Shown here piece after piece: positions 22,127-32,480 of a stretch of DNA of 64,000 nucleotides. The DNA lies in NCBI GenBank assembly GCA_028023455.1, contig JAQFVV010000064.1, positions 250,001 to 314,000 on the forward strand, in the 5' to 3' direction. Below the pieces are notes generated by a model. It worked only from the letters and a program-made list of their open reading frames with translations, was not told the origin of the DNA and ran no database searches. A program made the translations under genes and the position numbers. Every line of letters begins with the position of its first letter. Position 1 is the stretch's first letter. This stretch comes from Epiperipatus broadwayi. Its lineage: Eukaryota > Onychophora > Udeonychophora > Euonychophora > Peripatidae.

Positions 22127-22640
22127 ATATTTTTACACTGTAAAAGTATAATATGCCCTCCAATTTGATTACAATATAATACAATAATTTATAACAAATT
22201 TTCAAAATTAAATTTATTTATATCAGATAAATAATTTTTTATCTTGTTCGGATATCAGCGGACACACGTATAATGGTCTGTGGGCACCGGGGTGCCCGCA
22301 GGCATAAGGTTGGGGACCCCTGTGTTACTCATTGTGTTAATATCTTTGACTGCAATCTCCAGATTGTTCCCAGTGTAATTTCTTCTCTCCTTATCATTTT
22401 GGATCTATTGTTCTATCTCAGCTTGTTGCATTCCCATGACTTGCATATTTTCACTTAGCTGGGATTTGATTAACATAAATTTTTGGATAATGACTTCATC
22501 TAAATCGACAATCTGTTCATTAACTCATTTGTACTTTGTATGACTTTTCCATAGTTCTTTATCCAAAATTGTGTTGCTTTTGCTAAAATTATCTTGTTTC
22601 TAGACAGTTCAAATCATGACCCATGGTTTTCAAGTTTTTA

Positions 22641-23342
22641 TCATTCAAGTCCAATGCAGTTTTGTTGTGTACAGAGTTTGTCTATCTTAGTGTGGATGTC
22701 TTGAATCTCTCTATGGACTTGGACCTGATGTTTCTTCTGGTCTGCATGGACCTTGTCCCTAAATATTTGATTATTCCAGTACATCTCTTCACATTTTCCA
22801 TTCAGTTGGCTTGCAATTTTACACTTAAACTCTTTATACCACTGTTGACATCTTGAATCCTTCTTATTGATCTCTCTGCACATTTCACCTACATCTGGCT
22901 TTAATTTAGTATTATCTTTCTGCACACTAAACTAATGGTCAGTTACTCTGTATCTGCAGACAGTCAATTCTCTCTATCCTTTACTTTCATCTTCAAATCT
23001 GCTTTTATAGTATCCATAATTTTTTTTAAGTCTTGTCTTAGTCAACTTATGTTTTTACATATTATTGCTCAATATTGCCACCATACTGTTCCTTCTTGTT
23101 TCCATGCTGTTTATATCTTCTTTAATGTTACTGTTCATTTTTATTTGCATGTTGTCCATATCTTCTTTTATACTATTCACATTACTGTTCATACTGTCCA
23201 TCCTTTTACACATATTATCTGGCTTATTATTCATATATTCCTTCATACTGTTCATGTTTGTCATCATCACTTGGAACATTTGTTCTATGGTCTTCATATT
23301 TTCAGTAGTCAGTGCTATTTCAATTCTGGGAATTCGAGTCAC
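22641..23342 (-). pseudogene. coiled-coil gag-like fragments (possible fourth LTR element)
   Basis: The 23055-23342 frame is a Met/Asn/Lys heptad protein (MFQVMMTNMNSMKEYMNN, then repeated 'MDSMNSN' and 'IKEDM' units). The 22641-22925 frame has Lys/Gln-rich helices and four Cys (CQQW, CKIA, CEEM, CTQQN). Coiled-coil N-termini of this sort precede the capsid in Gag of element 3, but sequence similarity to it is low. No LTR or pol is nearby. Gag-like is a tentative call from composition and neighbourhood. Confidence 0.35.
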
Positions 23343-23409
23343 TTCATCATCAGATGAATGTATCTTCCTGTATTTGACTAACTGCTTTGTCCATGATATT
23401 TACCTATGA

Positions 23410-26400
23410 ATGATGACTAATTACAATAGTATATGAACATGCATAGACTCTATCTTCACTGCTTACAGCAGCATCTTCAACATTACTTTGAATTTCATAA
23501 AAAGATTTGCCTCCATGATTAATTTTTTTCTACTCCTGGTATTCATTAAATCTTTACTTTTTTCATAGTTAGATACTAATATTTTTTATCAAAATACAAA
23601 TAAATATACACCATAGAGCTTTATGCTGACTTTAATCATTTTGCTTTTATTTTTAATTTCTGTAATTTTGTGTTTAATGATTTTAATACCTACCTTTTAG
23701 CCTACTCCATTTCTAAGCCTAGTGAATCCATTTTAATTTTCATTTATTATTTATTTACCTATTTATTATAAGTATGCAACTTTTTTTTTCGCATTAAATA
23801 GTGAAGCTATAATTTTACTCTAATTTATAATAGCTTTGCTAAGCGCTTTCGAGATTTCATGTTTGAATCTCATACTCATAGCTTTGTAACTAATGATTGT
23901 TATGATTATGCAAATGCATTTAAATTTTTAATTAATCCATTGTTTAGAGAGAGCCAAACATGCCTCTCTTCTATTAATGGCATTAATGTCATTTGCTATA
24001 TAGAAAGCTTCTTTAACTTTTCTTTTAGCATCATTTTTTCTGTACAAATTATTTGGGCAGAACTAGGTTCAAATACATGGCCTGTAGCTGCTTGGTGGTC
24101 CCAGAATATGGACGATCCTTCATTTTTATTTTTGACCCTATTGTAGACATACCTATGTTGATACCTATTTATTGTGGTGTCAGTTGATTATTTCTTTTTA
24201 TTAATTTGACTCGCATTCAATCCACATGAGATTTCCTGATGATACACTTCCAGAACAGGTTTAATTCATAAAATTCACCCTTTGAGTTTGGGTGTACTAA
24301 TTGTTGTTATATGTATAGGTTCATTAAGGTTTCACTTTATGAAAATTTAAAAGAGAATAAGTTTGAAAAAAAATTTTTTTTTTAAATTACTAATCTAATA
24401 TCTCAACTTCCTATGAAACTTCCAGTTTCATGGCCCTAAAGATAGGGTGTCATATCTAACAGGCTGAATCTAAGATTCAATGTCCCATGTTGGGCTGTGC
24501 CAGATGTAACAGGTGGAGTGATAACACAAGAGACAGGAAATGCATCTAATTACAATAAGACTTTTTGTCTTGGTTAGGATGCTAGTGATGATGCAGTGAA
24601 GTACATTACAATGATTGATTCATGATTGATTCTACTTCAAATAGACTATCTCAATACTCATTTGTTAATCCTAGACACAATTTGGGTGTTCAACCATATC
24701 TCATCTCTTTCTTGCTCCATTTTACCTCAGTATTCAAACTCAGCAAGAATTCACCACTGACACTCGTAACAGAGATGGACCTATAGTGATAACAACTTTT
24801 GCACTTCTGAATAACTTTCAATTATTATTCACCCAAGCATATTTTAGTATATAATATAAAAAATGGTATAAGGATGTGTGTATTAATTTCAGAATATTTT
24901 AACAATATCAGAAAATATATAATCCTTGTATGTCAAGGACAGATCTCTACCATACTAGAGATTACAAGTATTTGTGATTTAATATTCTGTTCTCCATGGT
25001 AAAAATTCATTATGGGACTAATTATTAACAAAGCATCAATAATAAAAATAATAATAATTTAGCCAATAAAAATAATGTAAGTGACCACAAACCTAACTTG
25101 CTAATTTAATTTTCCCTTAATATATTTGTAGTAGCATCATAGTTGACTTCAGGCTGATGATGTTTCATCTGAGTGGGATCCCATATCTAAGTATAAGTTT
25201 CTATTGTTGATAGAAAAGGACATATGTACCAGAAGGTTAATCATAAACACCAAAAATAAACAAATAATATATAACACAAACTCTGTCCTGTACCAAGTGC
25301 ATGTATTTAATATGGAATAATAAATAAAGAGATTTCTTCCATTCCATGTTGTGGTGATCAAATTTTAAGTTGCTATGGAGAAGAAGACTTATCCAAACTT
25401 TATAATAAAAAATTATTAACCAAACTTATACCTCCCCTCCTTCTCATTTCTACTAACATTGATAATGGACTCTTCTAAAGCATAAGCTATAGACATTTTA
25501 CATTTCCAATTGTGTAAATAAAATGAAAACAAAAATATACAAAGTTATTTATATGGTAAAAACATAACTTAATCAGAGTTTTACATTGTTTTGATTAACA
25601 TCTGTGAGCTTGGCATCAATGTCCCTTTGGATTACTCTATTCAGATAAAAAATATTAAGCCACACATTGACATCTCTTTGAGTCCTATGAAATAACATGG
25701 CAGTGATCTTCATTATCAGTCTTTTTATCAATCTATCTATAAGTATGTTCTTTAGGCATTTTAATGGCAGGTAGTTGAAGTTATCACCCTTCCGTGATAG
25801 GGAAAACAGTGGTCATTCCTACAGCATAATTACTTTAGACAGCATACATTTTAGTGATTTATTATACCATTTAACTTTATATAGTTACAATTGGGCATTT
25901 ACTAGTCAGTCACTGATGATATTTTATTCTATTTCTTGGTTTAGGTTCCATGTTCAAATGCTATTGCTCTCTCTTCAATACCAATTCAAAGACCATTCTT
26001 TTCTTTTTTAAGCTATACAAAATTATTTCAGTTTCTTTGCTTCAACAATCAGTCCTAATTCAGTCTGGTCTTATGATCAGCATTTTCAAACAAAATTCAT
26101 CCATTTTTTTTTAGCATTGAAAATTTGTTTTGATGATATTGACTTCCTGTGGCAAGTAGATTATTTTCAAAAATAGTGACTAAAACCAAATTTGCTTTTA
26201 TGCTGATTTCAATTCCATTACTCTGTGTATGAAATTTCTTATTTCCTCCTATATTGATGCAGCTGTTTATTGTTGTGTATCATTTAAATAATAATTGGTT
26301 TATAAAATTACATAATAGAAATCTGGATTTTATTTTCACACTCAGTTTCCTAATGACTAAGTTGACATTATGCCATCTCCATATTTACAACATGTCAGTT

Positions 26401-26640
26401 CATGTCATTATAGTATTTAATTCATGACATAGAATATTAACTAAAATTTTATTATTGGTATACATATATGTTTGTACTATTTTTTTAAAGAGTCAAATTC
26501 TACTTTATATTAATTAACTGGAATATTTTTTTAATATATAAAGAAAAAAATAGTTTGTAGAGATATTTTATTATTTCAATATTCAATGACCGTACACATA
26601 CATTGCACATATATATAAATTATATAAACTATATAAATAT
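23410..26640. other. AT-rich DNA, no gene recognised
   Basis: Several weak frames (70-95 codons) lack family motifs. A GGTTCAAAT box-B-like word at 24067 lies in a stretch (24040-24130) loosely like 39890-39970, suggesting an old SINE or Penelope tail. The remainder shows nothing I can name. Confidence 0.45.
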
Positions 26641-26738
26641 TTAAACAATGAGGATTGCTAATTACTCAACAAGCTTTGAGATAAATGCTTAGTTAGAGAA
26701 AGCATTTAAAATATCTCTGTCAGGACCCCACACACACA

Positions 26739-26783
26739 CACCTCTGACCCTGGTTTCATGCTCTGGCACTCCTCAGAGAAGTG
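26739..26783 (-). ncRNA. type I hammerhead ribozyme, inverted monomer
   Basis: All conserved residues are present on the minus strand: stem I (CACTTCT with AGAGGTG, seven pairs with one G-U), CTGAGGA at 26776-26770, stem II GTGC/GCAT with loop CAGA (four pairs counting one G-U), GAAA at 26757-26754, stem III A-U and C-G closing loop CAGG, and the canonical GTC cleavage triplet ending at 26746. This is the most complete hammerhead of the window. Stem III is only two pairs, as in other minimal retrozyme hammerheads. Confidence 0.85.
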
Positions 26784-27013
26784 CTAAAGTCGGTCCAGAC
26801 ACTAGATCTAAAAACACTAACCCAAAGCTAGCATTAAAAGTTATCTATTGAGTGGAAAATCTGAAATTTTCAGACACTTAATGTCTTCAAACCCAGCTAT
26901 CCAACTCAAATAGCTATATGGGCCTGAGAGATCTTCATCCATACCATATATTAGTAGTCTTATGCTGGCTTTGGGTTAGTGTTTTTAGATCTAGTGTCTG
27001 AACCTATCCTAGC

Positions 27014-27056
27014 ATCTCTCTGAGGAATGCCAGAGCATGAAACCATGGTCAGAGGT
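27014..27056 (+). ncRNA. type I hammerhead ribozyme 1 of retrozyme array
   Basis: Stem I pairs ATCTCT (27014-27019) with AGAGGT (27051-27056). The core CTGAGGA is at 27020-27026. Stem II ATGC/GCAT with loop CAGA is fully paired. GAAA is at 27039-27042, stem III is two pairs with loop CATG, and the cleavage triplet GTC ends at 27050. Every invariant core position is met. It is the upstream boundary of the full 397-bp monomer. Confidence 0.85.
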
Positions 27057-27410
27057 CTGGAGGGGGTCCTGACAGAGATGTTTTAAATGCTTTCTCTAGC
27101 TAAGCATTTATCTCAAAGCTTGTTGAGCAACTTACAAGCTTAAGAGTATAGGATCATGTGACCTATGAGTCTTATTTTGACTATTTATAGCCTCTGCCTT
27201 AAGTCTTATACAATATTATATTGCTACGACTACTAATATATGGTATGTCTGAAGATCTTTCAGCTTCATATAGCTATTTGAGTTGGATATCTGGGTCTGA
27301 AGACATGTACGTGTCTGAAAATTTCAGATTTTCCACTCAATAGAAAACTTTTAGTTAAATGCTGGCTTTGGGTTAGTGTTTTTAGAATTAGTGTTTGAAT
27401 CCATCCTAAC

Positions 27411-27453
27411 ACCTCTCTGAGGAGTGCCAGAGCATGAAGCCATGGTCAGAGGT
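27411..27453 (+). ncRNA. type I hammerhead ribozyme 2 of retrozyme array
   Basis: Stem I is six perfect pairs (ACCTCT 27411-27416 with AGAGGT 27448-27453). CTGAGGA is at 27417-27423, and stem II GTGC/GCAT has one G-U pair. The GAAA box reads GAAG (27436-27439): the changed base is position 15.1, which would form G-U with U16.1 instead of A-U and probably lowers activity. The cleavage triplet GTC ends at 27447, exactly 397 bp after that of ribozyme 1. Confidence 0.8.
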
Positions 27454-27776
27454 TTGGGGGAGGGGTCCTGATAGAGATATTTTAAATGCTTTATCTAGCT
27501 AAGCATTTATCTCAAAGCTTGTTGAGGAATTGGCAATCCTCATTGTTTATAACTTACAAGTTTAAAAGTATAGGGCAATATGATCTATCACTCTTATTTT
27601 GACTATATAAATATTTAACTGGAAAGATTTTGCTGAATGATATTCTAGCTTTAAAATTTATTAACGTGTGTTTCAACGTTCATATCTGTATATTTAAAAA
27701 TAAATATGTGGTGGTGTTTCTAATATATATATATGAAAAACAAAAAACAAGTTAAAAACTTGCTAATGCTTGTATT

Positions 27777-27974
27777 TATGTCAACAGATGGCGTTCTACC
27801 AAAAACACCATCAAGCATGTGTTTACATAAACGTCAGAGCATGCATTCACTATCTCTAACTTGAAATCATGATCTGAAAGTGGAATTAAAGTTAGAGATA
27901 GTGAATGCATGCTCTGATGTTTATGTAAACAAACGCTTGATGGTGTTTTTGTTATAACGCCATCTGTTGACATA
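27777..27974. repeat. hairpin element (MITE-like) with 85-bp arms
   Basis: Arms 27777-27861 and 27890-27974 are inverted copies with few mismatches, around a 28-bp loop. The arms run from TATGTCAACAGATGGCG to TATCTCTAACT. TA-repeats lie outside. No coding is present. It may be a fold-back MITE or a collapsed inverted pair of a longer element. The ACAGATG word recurs at 52758 but without the rest. Confidence 0.85.
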
Positions 27975-28091
27975 TATATATATATATGTGTGTGTGTGTG
28001 TCAGTGTTTGTATATGTAAATATTAATAATTCAGTGAGAATTTCTTGCAATAGTTACCCTACAATGTAACCAGGCAATTAATTTTTTAAAA

Positions 28092-28320
28092 AAAAAAAAA
28101 CTGTCATTGCAAACTTGAAAAGTTCCTCTTTTTGTCTAACATTTGAACCAAATGTGAGAATGCTTTTACTATGTAAACCTAGACTATATAACGGTCACAG
28201 AAAAAATTATTACTTAATATATGTGAAAACTGGAAATATAACTTCTCAAGTATTTTCAGTAGTAACCAAAAGTATAATAAGTACTCTTTCCTATAGCATT
28301 GCCAAAGGTATACCATATAA
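28092..28320. other. short unique stretch with chance reading frame
   Basis: Between two hairpins lies about 230 bp of AT-rich DNA. The 93-codon frame starting at 28115 extends into the next hairpin arm and has no family motif, so I do not call a gene. Confidence 0.4.
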
Positions 28321-28324
28321 AACT

Positions 28325-28527
28325 CAATTGTGCAAACCCTTTACTACTTTTACAATGCTTTATTTTACACCCTTTTCTAGAGTTTACAATTTTTAAAACT
28401 TGATTGTAACAGTTGAGATTAGGAGATATAACGTTCTGAAGAAGAATGCCAGGGCAATCAAAACTGTAAACTGTAGAAAAGGGTGGAAATAAAGCATTGT
28501 AAAAGTAGTAAAGTGTTTAGACAATTG
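28325..28527. repeat. inverted repeat with Penelope-type motif in the loop
   Basis: Arms 28325-28392 and 28460-28527 (about 68 bp) are inverted copies. The loop and arm border hold TTCTGAAGAAG, a GAATGCC/GGCAATC stem and AAAACTG. That is the same layout as the CTGAAGAAG...CGAAAC motif near the ends of the Penelope pair at 58,920 and 61,800. It is probably a head-to-head relic of Penelope-type tails. Confidence 0.65.
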
Positions 28528-28744
28528 CGTATTATAAAGTAACCAAAAGTATTAATGATTTGCTTCCAACCCATATATAGTGTAAGATAATAAAGAAAAA
28601 AATTTTCACTGTTGGCATAAAATTGTATTAACTATATAGTATTGCTAATTGGTGGGAGTTCAGTTCACAAAATCGCAGTTTCAACTGATTGATAATAATA
28701 TTCATACTCACATATAGATAACAACTTATGAAGTTGTATGTATA

Positions 28745-28895
28745 TATGTATCATCATCATCAACCATTATCAATCCACTGCTGGATGAAGGTCTCTCCAA
28801 GTTTAATCCGTCTTCCCCAATCTTTAGCTTCTTTTCTCCACATCATCCCTGCGCACATTCTTTATTCATCCATCCATCTCATATGTGGTTCTTTT
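28745..28895 (-). mobile_element. LINE 3' end fragment with ATC/GAT-type tail
   Basis: Minus-strand translation gives the C-terminal Trp/Arg-rich segment of an RTE/Jockey-like ORF2, ending near an ATC-repeat tail (plus ATCATCATCATCAACC at 28750-28765). A similar C-terminus is readable at 33000-33230. Only about 150 bp remains, with stops, so this is a small 5'-truncated copy. Confidence 0.55.
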
Positions 28896-29599
28896 AAATT
28901 ATGTTATTACTAATTACTAAACTGATAATTATAGAATCATTTAGAAACAATCTAACTTTTAATAGCATCCTTTAATAATCAAGTTAGACATTAATAATTA
29001 TAAATGTGAGTATAACGTAATTTGAAGTATTGTATCTAAACTAACAAAACACTCTTCTTATACTCTGCACTTCATTCTGAATTTCCATCAGTGTTGGTAA
29101 CTCAAACATATAAACAGTCTAATCTTTTAAATTATCCAAAGTGTTAGTTATTCAGAACATAAAGGAGAACGGTTATTGTTCTTAATTGAATTTATCGTAA
29201 GTTGTTGATAATTTCATGTTTACAATTATTAATTTCTGATTGATTATTCGACAAATCGATATTAATAGTCAGATTTGTTTGTATCCTTCATTAATTGATA
29301 ATTGCTTTAATAAATTGTTAATATGATAATTTTATCTGGCTGTTATATAAATTTCAGCCAATGTTGACCACGATAGATGTATAAACATGAAAAGCTTCCA
29401 GATTATATATTTCTTTTTCACTTATTGACAACCTGAGCAGAGTGGTTTGCTTACTTTAATTATATATCCAAAGTCTTAGCTTAAAATATATTTTATAATA
29501 CTCAACTGCAATGTAAAACCTATTAATAGAAAACCTATTAAATATATTATTACTTATGTATAATATATTCAAGATATATTAAAACACAGTGAGGTGCCA

Positions 29600-30130
29600 G
29601 GATATTATTCAAGCATTAGATTTAAAATGCCAGGACAAGACCAGCACCTTATCTAATGGATAACTATTAAGTAGAAAATCTGAAATTTGCAGACATCCAT
29701 ATGCCTTCTAATCCAGCTATCTAACTTAAATAGCCATATGGGACTAAACTAAGTTCAGATACACCATATATTAATAGCTTTAGCAATATAAAATTGCCAA
29801 AGCCTTAATAGCAAAAAATAAAATTACAGAAAAATCAAGTCAGATGTCACATGACCTAATTTTTAATATGCTTTCATTTACAAATGTTATATATAGAAAT
29901 CACAAAATAAACTCTTAACAAGCTTTTCAGAATATCCTCAAGCCCAGAATGGTTTTTGATACTGGCATCATCAGTATATCCTGGCACCTCACTGACAATT
30001 TCCAGTAGCAGAAACCAATCTGGGATTGAGGATATTCTGATAAGCTTATTAAGAGATTATTTTGCAAGCTCTATATATAACATTTGTAAATGCAAGCTTA
30101 TTAAATTAGGTCATGTGATATCTGACTTGA
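29600..30130. repeat. inverted, decayed hammerhead-type repeats
   Basis: The right part (29840-30130) is a head-to-head pair. The minus copy has CTGATGA (29974-29968) followed by TGCCAGTATCA and AAAAC; the plus copy has CTGACAA, then GCAGAAACCAATCTGGG at about 30007-30023. Both arms continue outward with GAGGATATTCTG, AAGCTT, TTATTTTG, TATATATAACATTTGTAAATG and the GGTCATGTGA word (30109 and inverted at 29847). The left part (29640-29780) looks like a worn piece of the retrozyme monomer. Ribozyme cores are mutated. Confidence 0.65.
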
Positions 30131-30241
30131 TGTTTTTGTAATATATACATATATGTGTGTATAAACTTACAAATAAATATTAGAAAATACAAGGTTAGTT
30201 GAAAGCCCTCTTTTTAACAAATTTTAATTACTGTATTTTCT

Positions 30242-30451
30242 AAAAATACATATATATAAGCAACAAATATTACAAATAAAATTATCATAGAAAAGCCTTT
30301 TTCAGCGATTATGTTTTTTGCCCTTTTCAATATGTCTCCACGTGGAGACATATTGAAAACGGCAAAAAACATAATTTTCCGAAAAAGGCTTTTCTATGAT
30401 AATTTTATAATTTGTAATATTTGTTGCTTATATATATATATATGTATTTTT
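30242..30451. repeat. near-perfect palindrome without loop (about 100-bp arms)
   Basis: The two arms meet at CTCCACGTGGAG, centre between 30341 and 30342, with no spacer. The match runs out to AAAAATACATATATA on both ends with only a few small indels. Such a structure can form a cruciform. It looks like a snapback element or an inverted duplication with zero spacing. No coding is present. Confidence 0.9.
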
Positions 30452-30719
30452 AAACATATTTAACTATTGTATACTTGAAGTGCAACATAAAAAAGAATTG
30501 GTTTTAATTGTGATTCTTTTTCTGTATAGTAATATTTATTTATAAGTTTAGTATATTATTTTGAAAAAATACAGACTTTGATTTGTAGTATTATATATAT
30601 TATCACAGCCAAATCTTAAAGAAATCATAAAATTTACAAAATCGATGCAATCTTATATAACAATTGTTAATATAAAATATCTGATAAGTTTTTAAATCAA
30701 TAATTTTTATTATTTTCAG

Positions 30720-31247
30720 CAACAACACTATTTTCTACAAAAAATTTATCCAAAACAACTTTTTCTTCTGAAATAATGACTTTGGATACAAAACCATTAC
30801 ATACCTCTACAGTATCAGAAAAAATTACCTTTAAAGATACTACAATTGAATCCTCTACATCTACTAATCTTACTCCTGTAAAAACGAGTACTACATCATT
30901 ACAAACTACTTTTATGGTAAAAGAAACTAATGCTACACATATACAAATCACTACACCTTTAAAGTCTACTTCTAAAGATGAAGAAACTAGTACACTATTA
31001 TTAAAAACTACTACTAAAGAACCTTTTATTTCTACGACTACTACCCCTACTACAAGGACCACTCCTAAAGCAACAGCAACACTTTTAGGTATATCAACTG
31101 TAATAACAACATCTCTTTCTGAATCTACTCCTATTACAAGACCTACAAAGATAACTACTCACTTAACTACTCAACGTGTTAAGGATACTTCATCACCTTC
31201 CAAATTTACAACTACTTTTTACTTAAAAACGAATTTAACCACTGAAA
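30720..31247 (+). CDS. Thr/Ser-rich mucin-like exon (internal, phase 1-1)
   Basis: A polypyrimidine-type acceptor (TTTTTATTATTTTCAG, ending 30719) is followed by 528 bp open throughout. It ends at ACTGAAA with a consensus donor GTAAGT at 31248. The exon is a multiple of three, and both borders are phase 1 (first two bases complete a codon, last base starts one). The 175 encoded residues are dominated by Thr and Ser with Lys, and Pro toward the end (STTTTPTTRTTPK), plus one N-A-T site. There is no Cys and no hydrophobic stretch. This is the composition of an O-glycosylated stalk in secreted or membrane mucins. The gene's other domains are not visible, so the protein cannot be named. It is the strongest host-coding signal in the window. 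Confidence 0.72.
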
Positions 31248-31249
31248 GT

Positions 31250-32330
31250 AAGTAAATGTTTTCATTTTATCTCCTTTCAAATTTTTTTAACAAAAATACA
31301 TTACTCTTTACTAACCATTTTAATTTAATGAATGCATTTTTTCTATAAAAAAAAGTCTACAATATAGAGATAATTTTTTTTTTTTTTTACAAATTCTTGT
31401 TTCATTGAATTCCCATTTTATTTCAAAACTTCAGATAAAAGCTAATTATCGGCTTGTTTATTTTATTTGATTTGTTTTAGTCAGTTATTTTTTTGTTTTA
31501 AAAAATACTGTTATTATATCTCTTATATATTATTAACTTTAACATACGTGCATGTACGCACTTATCGGTATGATAGCTATAGATTATTAACTTTAACCTA
31601 GTTGCATCAAGCACATATCTGTAGAACAGCCATCATAAACCTCAATAGTAGGTCATTGAATATATAAACTGAAATTATGAAATGTGTTTTTATAAGAATT
31701 AGTTAACATATACATGATCAATTAGCCAATATAAATACATACATATATTTATAACTAATCAAATTAGATTTTAAAGCATACTTCTTATTTGTAAGAAATT
31801 AATTCAAGCTTTTTAATCAACAAGTTGCAGTTACGATATAAGTATATTGAAACAGTAAGATTTGCTTTACAAATCTTCGTTTCACCTTCTCTCACTTTTC
31901 CTACCTTCATACCCTAGTTTAAACCCCAATTTATCGTAGTGTGTCTGTACTGCCACTTATATGCCGAAATCCCGCCTAAATTAGATCACGAATGTATAAA
32001 TGCTTGTGATATATATAATTTTAAAACCCTAACAGTAATAATGTATCATTTGCGTATATGTACACGTATACATATTCATTTTAAAAAGTAAGTCATATAA
32101 GTAATTTACACACATACTGCGATAATATATTTTAAAACTTAAATAAAAATAATAGTTTCGCTATTTAAAGATTATTTTGTTTAAATCTATTTATTTTAGA
32201 AATATTACAGTCATAATATTTATTTTATTTAATAAAATAATATTTAACCTTAAATAGATTTAAACAGATTTAAACATTTAGAATTTAAAAGTAAATAATT
32301 TTGTTGTTTTTAGATTTATAAAAATCCCGC
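31250..32330. other. intronic AT-rich DNA
   Basis: This stretch is downstream of the Thr-rich exon and, if that exon is real, is intron. I see no repeat signature or other exon in it. Confidence 0.5.
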
Positions 32331-32339
32331 CAAATATTT

Positions 32340-32480
32340 TCTGTCAAAAGTGGAGTATAGTCTTTGGATTCGAACTTAGGATTTCTGGGAGGCAACTTTT
32401 AGAGTGCTGAGATGCATGACCTGGGTTTAAATTCTGTAGTATATTAACGAGGTAGACGATTCTGACCGTTACAATATATA
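32340..32480 (-). repeat. possible tRNA-derived SINE remnant
   Basis: The minus strand starts TGTAACGG beside TA-repeats (32478) and about 110 bp further has AAGTTCGAATCC, a good box B (RGTTCGANTCC). Upstream of it CTCAGCACTCT might be a worn box A. The cloverleaf cannot be completed. SINE origin is a guess from box B and size. Confidence 0.3.

Larger units (their letters stand above)
19694..22322. mobile_element. hAT-type DNA transposon (non-autonomous), host for a LINE insertion
   Basis: It begins CAGGGGTCCCCAACCTT and ends in the exact reverse complement of the same 17 bp. That is a terminal inverted repeat typical of hAT elements (CAGGGGTCCCCAA...). Without the LINE inside it would be about 400 bp, too short for a transposase, so it is a non-autonomous member. 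The flanking 8 bp (AATTTCTC and TGTTACTC) match at only five positions, so a clean 8-bp target duplication is not seen. The interior next to the repeat is GC-richer (GTGGGCACC on both sides). Confidence 0.8.
26644..27606 (+). mobile_element. retrozyme-like locus: tandem 397-bp monomers with hammerhead ribozymes plus an inverted copy
   Basis: On the plus strand there is a partial monomer (26963-27050), one full monomer between two hammerhead cleavage sites (27051-27447, 397 bp) and a partial monomer (27448-27606). To the left, 26644-26962 is most of a monomer in the opposite orientation, with its own hammerhead. Metazoan retrozymes are described as non-autonomous, tandemly repeated units of a few hundred bp bounded by type I hammerheads, giving small circular RNAs. 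No coding potential is seen. The full monomer lacks about 24 bp (GGCAATCCTCATTG region) found in the partial ones. A further decayed, minus-oriented partial monomer seems to lie at 29640-29780. Confidence 0.75.

Noticed and set aside
12690-22322. One autonomous transposon carrying its own RT between hAT repeats
   Set aside because: The RT part has its own 15-bp target duplication and A-rich tail, so it is a later LINE insertion.
22935-23409. Two long His/Phe/Ile-rich plus frames
   Set aside because: They overlap and oppose the coiled-coil minus frame; heptad Met/Asn codons read back as His/Ile/Phe. No membrane-protein family fits.
27777-27973. 65-codon minus frame in the fold-back element
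   Set aside because: It reads across the hairpin arms and has no support as a protein.
30697-31062. 121-codon minus-strand Val-rich frame
   Set aside because: It is the antisense reading of the Thr-rich exon; ACN/ACT codons read back as Val/Ser codons. It has no splice or start support.
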